The notes below the pieces were generated by a model that saw only the letters and a list, made by a program, of their open reading frames with translations, was not told the DNA's origin and ran no database searches. Position numbers and translations under genes: made by a program. Below, piece after piece: positions 25,785 to 33,783 of a stretch of DNA of 64,000 nucleotides; positions within the stretch are counted from its first letter, which is position 1, and every line of letters starts with the position of its first letter. The DNA is taken from assembly GCA_963724285.1 (NCBI GenBank), contig CAVRUD010000032.1:124001-188000 (forward strand), in the 5' to 3' direction. The DNA comes from CAVRUD01 sp963724285. Its GTDB lineage: Bacteria; Chloroflexota; Chloroflexia; Thermomicrobiales; UBA6265.

Positions 25785-26143
25785 CTTGGTCCTCAACGGT
25801 CGCGCGCCGAGCCCCAGTCGGGCGGGCAGGACATGACTCAGTCAGGCGCCCAGGGCATTGCCGCGCGACGCTCCACTCCGACGTACCCCGCGCCTGCCGT
25901 CGGCACGCGGAGCGCCACTCATAGCGCGGCGGCGGCACGCTGTCAACGGTCTTCGTCGGCCACCGCTGCGACCCACGAGCGGCAACCATCCTCTGGGAGG
26001 TTTGTCACGAGGTGCTATCCCCCGAAAAACGGTCGGTCGCACGGTGCGACCACCGGGAGTGCGCCGCGGCCACGCCCGACGGCACACGCGTGTCACGCAG
26101 GTCGTGGCGAGGGGTGGTTCTTGGACCAGCTTTCGGGGGCACA
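25785..26143. other. Intergenic, no gene recognised
   Basis: About 360 bp between the MarC-like gene and the oxidoreductase fragment. Open frames exist on both strands but none shows a ribosome site or a recognisable product. No strong palindrome was found. It may hold decayed sequence belonging to the fragment at 26144. Confidence 0.5.
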
Positions 26144-26322
26144 TCACAAACGGCCAGCTCTTAGCTCCTTGGTAGGTGTCATATCCACAATTCTCACCGG
26201 CCGGCCTTCGGCGATCGACCGCTCCGTCGCCTCAATCATCGCGGTGACGGCGATGCCGTCAGCGGCGTCGATCGCCGGGCCGCCACTCTCGAGCATGCAG
26301 TCGATCAGATTCCAGACCTTGT
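26144..26322 (-). pseudogene. C-terminal remnant of a Gfo/Idh/MocA-type oxidoreductase
   Basis: Only the last ~58 residues of a family member are readable: NLIDCMLESGGPAIDAADG followed by AVTAMIEATERSIAEGRPV. This is the usual end of NAD(P)-dependent sugar oxidoreductases, where GKP-x-DG-x-x-G precedes the last helix. The N-terminal Rossmann fold and catalytic Lys are absent; upstream sequence has no match. It is therefore a 3' fragment. Confidence 0.6.
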
Positions 26323-26503
26323 AACTACGACGAATCGGGCAGCATGAAGTAGTTCCAGAGCGGCGGGCGGAACAAGCATGCATGTCACTGACTCAGGCCC
26401 GAGCTTGGGAAATGGACCGAGAACCTAGGGGACACGATGGGGTGAGGCGACAGTATCATTGGCCTGAGAGGCGTCCGATTCGTTCCAGCGTCGCGGTCGG
26501 GCT

Positions 26504-26730
26504 ATGTGCTCCATCTCTTCTTTCCATTTTGCCGCAACCCGCCCGACCGAGCCGGATCTGGCTCCGGCAGCCGAGCGCATGCTGGGCGACCTGCCGTCGC
26601 CGCCGACGTCCTTTGTTGGCCGCGAAGACGACATCGGTTCCTTGGATCCTCTCCTGCTCGATCCGGGCGTTCGATTGGTGACCCTGACGGGACCGGGCGG
26701 GGTTGGCAAAACACGGTTGGCGATCGGCCT
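26504..26730 (+). pseudogene. 5' fragment of a LuxR/SARP-type regulatory ATPase
   Basis: The frame reads PSPPTSFVGREDDIGSL, then RLVTLTGPGGVGKTRLAIGL with an intact Walker A. This is the start of the same kind of ATPase encoded intact at 35392-37764 and broken at 53060-54518. After nucleotide 26730 the frame enters a repeat element and the family similarity ends, so the remaining ~700 residues are missing. It was probably cut by insertion of the 26733-27019 element and later deletion. Confidence 0.7.
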
Positions 26731-26732
26731 AG

Positions 26733-27019
26733 CCTGGATGATTCACGGGTACCGCGTGGGGACGGCGGCGCCGTCCCGGCGGCGCCCGGGGCCGATGCGG
26801 GGCGCCGTCTCGGCCTCGCCCGGGGCTGAAGACCCCGGGCTGACCCCGATAACCCCCCTGAAGGGGGCTGGAACGCCGGGGCGGTGTTCGGGTCTCTCCG
26901 CCGGTCGAGACGGGCGGCAGCCGGCTTCAGCCGGGTTTGTGGATGTAGCCCGGGGTCTTCAGCCCCGGGCGACGCCACCGCGGCGCCGCCGTTCCCACGG
27001 CGCCCATGAATAATCCAGG
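26733..27019. mobile_element. MITE-like element (about 287 bp) inside ATPase fragment
   Basis: Ends 26731-26749 and 27003-27021 are reverse complements at 17 of 19 positions (AGCCTGGATGATTCACGGG type). CTAG lies at both edges (26729-26732 and 27020-27023). CTAG duplication is known for IS5-type insertions, but because CTAG is its own complement it could also be part of the terminal repeat. The centre is a CCCGGGG nested repeat close to 8535-8821. There is no transposase inside. An IS5-type transposase fragment is present at 52712. Confidence 0.6.
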
Positions 27020-27024
27020 CTAGA

Positions 27025-27370
27025 GCCGATGTCGATATGGGATAGGTCTTCACCGAAACCGCCAGCGGGACGAAGAGTGAACGGCCCTTCATAAGGAAAC
27101 CCTCGCCTACGCCCGGTTCGGGGACACGCTCGTCGTCTGGCGCCTCGACCGTCTCGGCCGCTCCCTCAAGCACCTGATAGCGACCGTCAGTGAGTCGCGG
27201 GACCGGGCCATCGGCTTCCGCTCGCTGACCGAGCAGATCCACACCACGACCTCCGGAGGCAAGCTGATCTTCCACGTCTTCGGGGCCCTGGCCGAATTCG
27301 AGCGCGACCTGATCGGGGAGCGGGTGCGCGCCGGGCTTGGAGCCCGGATGACGGCCGGAAACCCGAGCCG
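27025..27370 (+). pseudogene. Serine recombinase (resolvase/invertase) fragment
   Basis: A run without a start codon reads VFTETASGTKSERP in one frame and, after a shift near 27090-27100, YARFGDTLVVWRLDRLGRSL, then SESRDRAIGFRSLTEQI, TTTSGGKLIFHVFGALAEFERDLI and ERVRAGL in another. This is the middle of the catalytic domain of small serine recombinases. The N-terminal part with the nucleophilic Ser and the C-terminal helix-turn-helix are missing, and an in-frame TAG lies at 27043. It is a clear relic, perhaps of a lost mobile element. Confidence 0.8.
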
Positions 27371-27455
27371 GGCGGGGTGGGGCACTTGCGAGCTGCCAAC
27401 GTCCGCGCCTGCGCCAGATGTGCCGCCTGGTTCAAGCATTTCAGAGCATCCGTCC

Positions 27456-28523
27456 CTAGCCGGCATGGATTGAGGCCGGGAATAGAGCCACCGGCGTGCC
27501 GCTTTCGACCGGTTGGCTTATCACCTCAACCTGGGCACCCTCGCCCTCGACGACGTCAAACGAAACGTCGGCTGGTGGGGCAGGGGTACTGGCAGGGGAG
27601 CTATCGCCGGCGGTGCCGTCGCCGACAGGGATGATGGGTGCGGAGGGAGCGGCGAGCACATACGCGCCGGGGAGAAGCCCGACGATGGTGGTGGTCCCGT
27701 CGCTGGCGCCATCGGAGGGGTCGCAGGCGGCGGCGATCAGGCCGCCGCGGGCGCCGTCCCCGGCGTCGGTGTAGAGGCGGTGGCAGGAACCGGGGACCGG
27801 GTCGCCGGCCTCGTCGACGTTGGCGATGGTGACGGTCTCGCCGCCGAGAGCGACGTCGAATACAAGGGCCAGATCCGCCCCACCGATCTGGATGGACTGG
27901 CCAGCGGGGATGGTATAGCCCTCCGGCGGCGCCGAGAGGATGACCTCGTAGTCACCGTCGTCCAGACCGGCGATCGTGACCGTCCCGTCGTCGGCGCCGT
28001 CGTAGAAATCGCAGGCCACCTTCAGCGCCGGGCCGGGTTGGCCGGCGCCCGCGACGGGGTAGAGGCTGTAGCAGCCGCCGGGCAGCGGCTGTTCGTTTTC
28101 GTCGCGGAGCGCCAGCGTGGCCGCCCGACCGCCGCGCGGCGTACGGAAGGAGTAGGCCGCCTCATCGCCGGCCACGATGGCGAGCGACCGATCCTGCCCG
28201 GACTTGTAGCCGGCGGGAACGAAGATCTGGACCAGCACGTAATCGCCGGGGGGGATCTCCGCGAAGAAGGTGGTGCCGTCGGCGGCACCGTCGTAGGCGT
28301 CGCACCGCTCGTCGACGAACTCCGTCGGTCCGTCCTCGTCGACGAACAGATCGTAGCAGGCGCCCGGGACAGGATCGTCGTCGCCGTTGACGGTGAGGAC
28401 GGTCAGCGAGCCGGGCGCGTCATCCTGGGCCGCCGTGGTCCACGCCCGGGAATCCCCCGCGGGCACCAGGACCAACGCGACGGTCACGACCCCGACGAGC
28501 ACAGCGGACAGACGGTTCGGCAT
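27456..28523 (-). CDS. Secreted protein with three SpaA/prealbumin-like repeats
   Basis: 355 residues from ATG 28523 with AGGAG about 8 bp upstream. A signal peptide (MPNRLSAVLVGVVTVALVLV, cleavage after about residue 27) is followed by three modules at about 40-125, 134-225 and 230-300. Each has PGxC(Y/H)xL(F/Y) (PGACYDLF, PGGCYSLY, PGSCHRLY) and a second Cys in CDxxDGAxDGT, then a GDY- or GAYVL-type strand. The paired cysteines probably form one disulfide per module. The modules resemble the beta-sandwich repeats of surface adhesins. A Pro/Ser/Ala linker follows. The absence of a sorting motif suggests free secretion or an unknown anchor. Confidence 0.75.
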   Translation of the reverse strand: MPNRLSAVLVGVVTVALVLVPAGDSRAWTTAAQDDAPGSLTVLTVNGDDDPVPGACYDLFVDEDGPTEFVDERCDAYDGAADGTTFFAEIPPGDYVLVQIFVPAGYKSGQDRSLAIVAGDEAAYSFRTPRGGRAATLALRDENEQPLPGGCYSLYPVAGAGQPGPALKVACDFYDGADDGTVTIAGLDDGDYEVILSAPPEGYTIPAGQSIQIGGADLALVFDVALGGETVTIANVDEAGDPVPGSCHRLYTDAGDGARGGLIAAACDPSDGASDGTTTIVGLLPGAYVLAAPSAPIIPVGDGTAGDSSPASTPAPPADVSFDVVEGEGAQVEVISQPVESGTPVALFPASIHAG

Positions 28524-28778
28524 AGCGATCGACTCCTGGCTCAGGTCACCATCGTCCCGCGGCAAGAGCGGTCCGTGACCACCGCCGCGGTGGGCAGCAC
28601 GGAGACGGTTGCGACGACATACGCAGCGCGATTGTCGGACATACGAACTGTCGACGCACACGACCGGGCACGTCAACAGGGCCGTGTCGGTGTGAGAGCG
28701 GACTGCTCGCGTGTCGCGACAGATTGGCGCTATGGTGGTTGGAGACAGACGGCCGGGCAACGACGGAGGACGGTATCG

Positions 28779-29266
28779 ATGGGCGCACGGATCGCACGGC
28801 GGTGGGACGGTGACGAGCGCGGCACCGGCCTGCGGGACGGCCTTGCCGGAGGAGCAGACGCGCGAACGTTGCTGGCGGCGATGGCGACCCCGGGGTGGGT
28901 GACCGAAGACCCGGATGCCCACCTGCTCCCCACCTTCGCCGTGCCTGCGCCGAACCCGGATCGCCCTGGGCGCTCGATGCCGAGTCGCTCGATGCCGACG
29001 GCATCTATCGGGTCGGACTGACCTGGACCCGCCGGGACGGTTCGATGCGCGCGCTCCGCGTCGACCTCTTTGCCCTGGTGGGGACGATCGCCGAGACCCA
29101 AACGCAGGTTGGACAGTCCATCGATGGCGACGCGGTCGTCTACCGGGTCGCCACCGGCATGATGCCCGGCGACGGTGGCTACAGCGGCCACGGCCACCTG
29201 CTGGCGCTGCGCGTAACCGGACCGCGCATCCCCGCGCTCATCGCTGGCACCCGCCCACGGGGGTAG
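28779..29266 (+). pseudogene. Hypothetical protein, frameshifted
   Basis: ATG 28779 has GGAGGA 8 bp upstream. The first ~50 residues (DARTLLAAMATPGWVTEDPDAHLLP) are followed, in the next frame, by HLRRACAEPGSPWALDAE, YRVGLTWTRRDGS, LRVDLFALVGTIAE and YRVATGMMPGDGGYSGHGHLL, ending at 29264-29266. The two parts join sensibly near 28920-28935 if one base is missing. The product would be about 162 residues. The family is not recognised; the second half looks like a mixed alpha/beta domain. It is divergent from the secreted repeat protein. Confidence 0.5.
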
Positions 29267-29330
29267 GGCGCGATGCACGCGGTACACGCCGGGACCGGTC
29301 GCGACACCTCTGCTCGCTGCGCGGAGATGC

Positions 29331-29359
29331 TTGACACCCCACGCGGCATGTTGTATAAC
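29331..29359 (+). promoter_or_regulatory. Sigma-70 promoter of the ArsR-type gene
   Basis: TTGACA at 29331-29336, a 17-bp spacer and TATAAC at 29354-29359 form a near-consensus promoter. It lies 30 bp ahead of the ATG at 29389 and touches a perfect palindrome, so expression is probably autoregulated. Confidence 0.75.
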
Positions 29360-29372
29360 TATAATATTATAG
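29359..29372. promoter_or_regulatory. ArsR operator candidate (14-bp perfect palindrome)
   Basis: CTATAATATTATAG is a perfect palindrome starting at the last base of the -10 hexamer, covering the expected transcription start. ArsR-family repressors commonly bind AT-rich palindromes at this place. The sequence is strikingly AT-rich in a region that is otherwise GC-rich. Confidence 0.65.
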
Positions 29373-29388
29373 AAAGAGAGTGTTATGG

Positions 29389-29787
29389 ATGAGTTCTGAT
29401 CACCTCAGCGCCGTCTTCGGCGCCCTTGCGGACCCTACCCGGCGGGCGATCCTGGCCCGGCTTACCCAGGGTGATGCCAACGTCGCCGAGCTTGCGGCCC
29501 CGTTCTCCGTTTCGCAACCGGCGATCTCGCGGCACCTCAAGGTATTGGAGCAAGCCGGCCTCATTTCGCGCAGGCGCCGGGCGACCGCCCGCCTCAGCCA
29601 CCTCGAGGCGGCGCCCCTGCGGGAGGCGACGAACTGGCTGGCGGCCTACCGCGAGTACTGGGAGGAGAGCTACGCCAGACTTGAAGACCTGCTCGCTACC
29701 CTGCCCGACCACCCCGCCGCCCCCGCACCCACCTTGGGGCCGGCCCTGCCGGCCGAACCCTCCGGGGAATCGGACCCGAGCCAATGA
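29389..29787 (+). CDS. ArsR-family HTH transcriptional regulator
   Basis: 132 residues from ATG 29389; a GTG three codons upstream is possible. The winged helix is clear: VFGALADPTRRAILARLTQGD, VAELAAPFSVSQPAISRHLKVLEQAGL, then RRRRATARLSHLEAAPL. Metal-binding cysteines typical of ArsR/SmtB sensors are absent, so it belongs to the group that pairs with SRPBCC proteins and senses something other than metal. A Pro/Ala-rich tail follows. The SRPBCC gene begins 176 bp downstream on the same strand. Confidence 0.92.
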   Translation: MSSDHLSAVFGALADPTRRAILARLTQGDANVAELAAPFSVSQPAISRHLKVLEQAGLISRRRRATARLSHLEAAPLREATNWLAAYREYWEESYARLEDLLATLPDHPAAPAPTLGPALPAEPSGESDPSQ

Positions 29788-29963
29788 GGAGCCGGGGCTC
29801 TCTCGCGATTGGGCGAGGCATGCCTCGCCCTATGACCGTGTCTGCATTCCGGGCAAGACGCGCCCTACCCATGACGCCTCACCAGTCCTTGTACCAGCCG
29901 TGTTTCATCATGCGGGAAGGCCCCGCGTGATTCGTCCTGCGATCCGATGAGAAGGAGTCCATC

Positions 29964-30449
29964 ATGGCCGAGGTCCAGATCGTTGCCGAGCCCGGCGTGC
30001 CCCAGATCGTGATCACCCGGGAGTTCGCTGCCTCGCCGGAGGCGCTCTTCCGGGCCTACACCGAGCCGGATCTGCTGGCGCAGTGGCTTGGCCCGCGCCG
30101 TCTGACGATGGTCATCGACCGCTATGAGGTCCGCGACGGCGGCACCTGGCGGTATGTCCACCGGGAAGAGGACGGCACGGAATACGGCTTCCACGGGGTG
30201 TTCCACGGCACCCCATCGCTGGACGGCATCGTCCAGACGTTCGAGTTCGAGGGAGCGCCCGGGAACGTTGCCCTGGAGACGTTGACCTTCGAACGGCAGG
30301 GTGACAAGACCGTCCTGCATCAGAACGCCGTCTACCAGACGGTCGAGGCCCGGGACGCGATGATCCAATCCGGGATGGAGGGGGGAGTGAAGGACTCGAT
30401 GGACCGCCTGGAGGAGCTTCTGGCCGGCGGGGGCGGGGATACCCCCTAA
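29964..30449 (+). CDS. SRPBCC (AHSA1-like) domain protein
   Basis: 161 residues with GAAGGAG 8 bp before the ATG. It reads IVITREFAASPEALFRAYTEPDLLAQWLGP, in overlapping short motifs, then the inner sheet (WRYVHREEDG, GFHGVFHG) and the long C-terminal helix (GMEGGVKDSMDRLEELLA). This helix-grip fold binds hydrophobic ligands. An ArsR regulator followed by an AHSA1-like gene is a widespread pair. The last residues (GGGGDTP) and stop codon are formed by an intergenic repeat that starts at 30443. Confidence 0.9.
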   Translation: MAEVQIVAEPGVPQIVITREFAASPEALFRAYTEPDLLAQWLGPRRLTMVIDRYEVRDGGTWRYVHREEDGTEYGFHGVFHGTPSLDGIVQTFEFEGAPGNVALETLTFERQGDKTVLHQNAVYQTVEARDAMIQSGMEGGVKDSMDRLEELLAGGGGDTP

Positions 30450-30512
30450 CCCCCCAACCCCCTTCCCCCGCTCCTCCGTAGCGCGGCAGGGGGAAGGGGG
30501 AGACGCGGCGCG
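30443..30512. repeat. CCCCCTTCCCCC family repeat
   Basis: CCCCCTAACCCCCCAACCCCC, then TTCCCCCGCTCCTCCGTAGCG and GCAGGGGGAAGGGGGAGA. It is an imperfect palindrome centred on CTCCGTAGCG. It overlaps the 3' end of the SRPBCC gene and supplies its stop codon. Confidence 0.7.
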
Positions 30513-30562
30513 GTATAGGGCGGACAACATGTGCGCAAGGCGCTCAAGAAGGATCTGGGTTG

Positions 30563-30967
30563 ATGAATTGGACGCTCGAGGTGGTCGTGGTGCCGGTGTC
30601 GGATCTGGACAGGGCGAAGCGGTTCTACGCGGAGCAACTCGGGTTCGCGGTCGACCACGACACGGCGATCGGCGACGGCATGCGGGTCATCCAGCTCACG
30701 CCGCCCGGCTCCGGCTGCTCGGTCGTGATCGGGAGTGGGATCGCCAAGATGGCGCCCGGGTCGCTGGAGGGGATGCAGTTGGTCGTCAGCGATATCCAGG
30801 CCGCCCGGGAGATGCTGGTCGAGCGAGGCGTCGCGGTCAGCCCTGTTCAACACTACGAAGGTGCGACGCTGGTTGACGGCCCGGGGGGCAGGTGGAACTC
30901 GTTCATCTTCTTCCAGGACCCGGACGGCAACCGCTGGGCAGTCCAGGAGCGCCCGGCGGGTGAGTAA
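30563..30967 (+). CDS. VOC-family (glyoxalase-like) protein
   Basis: 134 residues from ATG 30563, with AAGAAGGA upstream. It shows VVVVPVSDLDRAKRFYAEQLGF in pieces, GMRVIQLTPPGSGCSVVIG, then LVVSDIQAAREMLVERGV and FFQDPDGNRWAVQE, the two halves of the vicinal oxygen chelate fold. The conserved Glu near the end is present; the first His ligand is replaced by Glu or Val, so metal binding is uncertain. It overlaps the next gene (DNA alkylation repair) by 8 bp, indicating translational coupling. Confidence 0.87.
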   Translation: MNWTLEVVVVPVSDLDRAKRFYAEQLGFAVDHDTAIGDGMRVIQLTPPGSGCSVVIGSGIAKMAPGSLEGMQLVVSDIQAAREMLVERGVAVSPVQHYEGATLVDGPGGRWNSFIFFQDPDGNRWAVQERPAGE

Positions 30968-31706
30968 CGACGGGCTAACGGCGGACCGGTTCGTCGCCCG
31001 GTTGCGGGCTGTCCAATCGGACGCGGAGCTGGCCAAAATCCAGCGGTATTTCAAGTCGGGCGAGGGTGAGTACGGCGCGGGCGACACCTTCCTGGGCGTG
31101 CGCATGGGCGATGTGTTCGCCCTGGCGAAGGAGTTCATCGACCTGCCGCCGGCCGAGATCGAGCGGTTGCTGGAGAGTCCGCTGCACGAGGTGCGGGCCG
31201 GCGCTCTGAGCGTGATGGACAAGCAGGCCCGGCGGAAGCAGACGCATCAATCCCGGCGCAAGGAACTGTACGACCTCTACCTGGGCCGGATGGACCGGAT
31301 CAACAACTGGGATCTTGTCGATCTCGCCGCCCCATTTGTCGTTGGCGGCTACCTGTTCGACAAACCGCGCGATGTCCTCTACGAGCTCGCCCGCTCGGCG
31401 AACGTCTGGGAGCGGCGCACGGCGATCGCGAGCACGGCCTACTTCCTCCGCCAGGGACAAGCCGACGACACGTTCCGGATCGCTGAGATCCTGCTCTATG
31501 CCCCCGAGGATATCCTCAACAAGGCGGTCGGCGGCTGGCTCCGCGTCGCGGGGGACATCGACCGGCCGCGGCTGCTGGCGCTGCTGGACGAGCACGCGGC
31601 GAGGATGCCCCGAGTGACCCTCCGCTTCGCCCTCGAGCACTTCGAGCCAGAGCATCGGGCGCACTATATGGGACGGAAGGACGCGACGCAGAGGTCGGCA
31701 TCATAG
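30960..31706 (+). CDS. AlkD-like DNA alkylation repair protein
   Basis: 248 residues starting at GTG 30960, which overlaps the VOC gene. It is an all-helical HEAT-like protein: KIQRYFKSGEGEYG, FLGVRMGDVFALAKEF, PLHEVRAGALSVMDKQAR, then NNWDLVDLAAPFVVG with the functional Trp-Asp, WERRTAIASTAYFLRQG and ILNKAVGGWLRVAG. The family removes bulky or cationic alkyl-purines from DNA as a glycosylase. Its place after ArsR, SRPBCC and VOC genes suggests a small stress module, which is inference. Confidence 0.88.
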   Translation: MSNDGLTADRFVARLRAVQSDAELAKIQRYFKSGEGEYGAGDTFLGVRMGDVFALAKEFIDLPPAEIERLLESPLHEVRAGALSVMDKQARRKQTHQSRRKELYDLYLGRMDRINNWDLVDLAAPFVVGGYLFDKPRDVLYELARSANVWERRTAIASTAYFLRQGQADDTFRIAEILLYAPEDILNKAVGGWLRVAGDIDRPRLLALLDEHAARMPRVTLRFALEHFEPEHRAHYMGRKDATQRSAS

Positions 31707-31770
31707 GCGAGTGCCACGCCCAATCGACATGCCAGTACGATGCCCCGGACGATGCGGGGATCGCCTAGAG

Positions 31771-31864
31771 TGCTCGTTGAATTGGTTGACCGCGTCTCCC
31801 GTGGCCCGGGGCTCACGGCCCAAGGTTGGCCCGGGCTAAGAAGGACAGCCTCTCCGAGGCTAGA
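31771..31864. repeat. Dispersed repeat, partner of 49912-50005
   Basis: Matches 49912-50005 in the same orientation with scattered differences. Shared words include CGGGGCTCACGGCCCA, GGTTGGCCCGGGCTAA and ACAGCCTCTCCGAGGCTA. It contains the hairpin GCCTCTCCGAGGC. Confidence 0.65.
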
Positions 31865-32215
31865 CGGGGCGGGCGGTCAAGGTTTCTGAAGAGCGCTCTA
31901 GACCGGGAATCTGGCGTGCGCCCGCCGCGAAGTACGCTACCGAAACCGCGTCAAGCGTGTGGTAGCTCGCGGCGCGGATAGCGCTTGCCCGGTACCCCGG
32001 CGATCGATCCCTGACGAATCTCCCGGTTCGATGTCGATCAAACGCGAAGGCGGGGTTGGAGCTATCCAACCTTGCTTTGGCGTCAATGCGCCGAGCCGGA
32101 CCGTCCCAGCGGGGCGGTTCGCCCGCGTCAGAGCCGCTCCGCTCAGCGTCTTCGGCGACAATGGGACCATCGCTGAGCAGAGGATCCGTGCCAGACGGCG
32201 CTGGGAGTACAGGGC
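31865..32215. other. Intergenic, no gene recognised
   Basis: About 350 bp ahead of the FAD oxidoreductase gene. No convincing coding frame, hairpin or promoter was found; a weak AGAGG-like ribosome site precedes the next ATG. Confidence 0.5.
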
Positions 32216-33412
32216 ATGGAGGAGACCGGCCGCGCGAACGGATACGACGTCGCGATCGTCGGCGGGGGCAATTTGGGGCTGTGGACGGCCTACTCCCTGG
32301 CGAGGCAGGGCGTCCGGCGGGTCGTGGTGCTGGAGCGCGGATGGGCCGGGTGGGGTGCCACCAGCCGCTCGGCCGGGATGATCCGCCAGCAGGGCGGCAC
32401 CGCGACCGCGATCGTGCTCGGTCGCCGCTCCCGCGAGTTGTACCTCCAGATCGGGCGGGAGATCGGTCTCGATAGCGGCTTCGTCGAGACGGGCTACTTC
32501 GTGGTCGCCACCACCCCTGAAGATGCCGAAATCTATCAACGCCACATCGCGCTGCACGCGGCCCACGGGCTGGCGACGGAGTGGGTCGACCCGGCCGATG
32601 GACCAGGCCGATTCCCTGGGTTTGCCTGGGACCGGTTTGCGGGCGCGACCTACTGTGCGACCGATGGGTATGTTCATCCCCCGCTCGTGGCCCGCAATAT
32701 CACGCTGGCGGCGATGCGGGCGGGCGTCGAGATCCGGGAGCATACCGAGGTGCTGGGGATCGCGCCGGGCGGGGCCGGATTCCGGCTGGAGACGGCCCGG
32801 GGCATGGTGCAGGCGGAGCGGGTGGTGGATGCGGGCGGACCGCGAGGGGCCAGGCAACTGGCCGAGATGATCGGCGTGACGTTGCCGGTCTCGGCGACCC
32901 GGCACCAGGTGGTCTCCTACGCGACGCTGGCGGAGGGCCAAGCGACGCCCTTTCCGATGACCTTCGCGGTCGGGGACGGGTATTACATCCGGCCGGAGGA
33001 GCAGGGGGCCATGGTCGGGGTGAGCAACCCGGCAGAGCGGTCCGACACCAGCGGCCGCTACCAGATGGGCTTCGACTGGGATTTCCACGAAAAGATGCGC
33101 CCGGTCTGGGAAGGGGCCTTTCCGGCCCTGGCCGGGCAGCCGATCTCCCGCGTCTGGGCGGCCTCGATCGACTACACGCCCGACCACCTACCGGTAATCG
33201 ACGAGGCTCCGGGCGTGCCCGGCTGCTACCTGCTGGCGGCGGGCGGCCACGGGATGATGTGCGGCCCCGGCCTGGGCGAAGCGATGGCCGAACTGATCGT
33301 CACCGGCACTGTGGAGGAACTCCCCGCCGCCGAGATCCACCTCGCCCGGTTTGCGGATGGGGCGACGAGGCCGCCCAGGGATCAGATCGCGCTGCCGTTC
33401 CCGGAGGAGTAG
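32216..33412 (+). CDS. FAD-dependent oxidoreductase of the DAO family (sarcosine/glycine oxidase-like)
   Basis: 398 residues. The N-terminal FAD dinucleotide fold is VAIVGGGNLGLWTAYSLA then VVVLERGWAGWGATSRSAGMIR. Downstream are GYVHPPLVARNITLAAMRAGVEI, RVVDAGGPRGARQLAEMIGV, RHQVVSY and the C-terminal IDYTPDHLPVIDEAP and AGGHGMMCGPGLGEAMAELI, the second FAD-contacting loop. This is the sarcosine-oxidase beta/glycine-oxidase layout, oxidising a secondary or primary amine to an imine. The substrate is not determined. It is a single gene flanked by repeats. Confidence 0.88.
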   Translation: MEETGRANGYDVAIVGGGNLGLWTAYSLARQGVRRVVVLERGWAGWGATSRSAGMIRQQGGTATAIVLGRRSRELYLQIGREIGLDSGFVETGYFVVATTPEDAEIYQRHIALHAAHGLATEWVDPADGPGRFPGFAWDRFAGATYCATDGYVHPPLVARNITLAAMRAGVEIREHTEVLGIAPGGAGFRLETARGMVQAERVVDAGGPRGARQLAEMIGVTLPVSATRHQVVSYATLAEGQATPFPMTFAVGDGYYIRPEEQGAMVGVSNPAERSDTSGRYQMGFDWDFHEKMRPVWEGAFPALAGQPISRVWAASIDYTPDHLPVIDEAPGVPGCYLLAAGGHGMMCGPGLGEAMAELIVTGTVEELPAAEIHLARFADGATRPPRDQIALPFPEE

Positions 33413-33418
33413 TGCGGA

Positions 33419-33783
33419 CGTGAGACGTGAGACGTGAGGAGTGCCCCCTGACCCCCCGGCCCCCTTCCCCCCGCTGCGCTACGGAGGGGCGGGGGGAAGG
33501 GGGAGATGCGTCCCACACCCCTGTAGGGGCGCATGGCATGCGCCCGGCCGCCAACCGCGTCGCCGCGACGATGGCACGGCGGAACCCGAACGCGATCCCG
33601 GGCCGGGTTGGCCTAACCGTGGCCCCGCCCGGCCAACAAGGGCGTATGCCATACGCCCCTACAACCTGTTCCGGCAAAGACCCGCCCCAGGATCCAGCGT
33701 CTCCCCCTTCCCCCTGCCGCGCTACGGAGGATCGGGGGAAGGGGGCCGTCTCTCACGTCTCACGTCTCACGTCTCACGTCTCT
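33419..33783. repeat. Three-layer nested inverted repeat block
   Basis: Outer layer: GACGTGAGACGTGAG near 33419-33439 against four copies of CTCACGT at 33750-33783. Middle layer: two CCCCCTTCCCCC family copies at 33447-33507 and 33699-33748, facing each other. Inner layer: GTAGGGGC family arms 33522-33545 and 33640-33663, complementary at 22 of 24 positions. It separates two convergent genes, and the right edge supplies the last codons of the minus-strand gene at 33767. Confidence 0.75.

Noticed and set aside
27513..29021. A 502-codon plus-strand frame
   Set aside because: Mostly antisense to the secreted repeat protein. Only its last part (from 28779) looks real and is annotated separately.
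33750..33783. CTCACGT tandem repeats as a CRISPR-like or binding-site array
   Set aside because: The unit is only about 9 bp without spacers, and it mirrors the GACGTGAGA run at 33419, so it is the outer arm of an inverted repeat.
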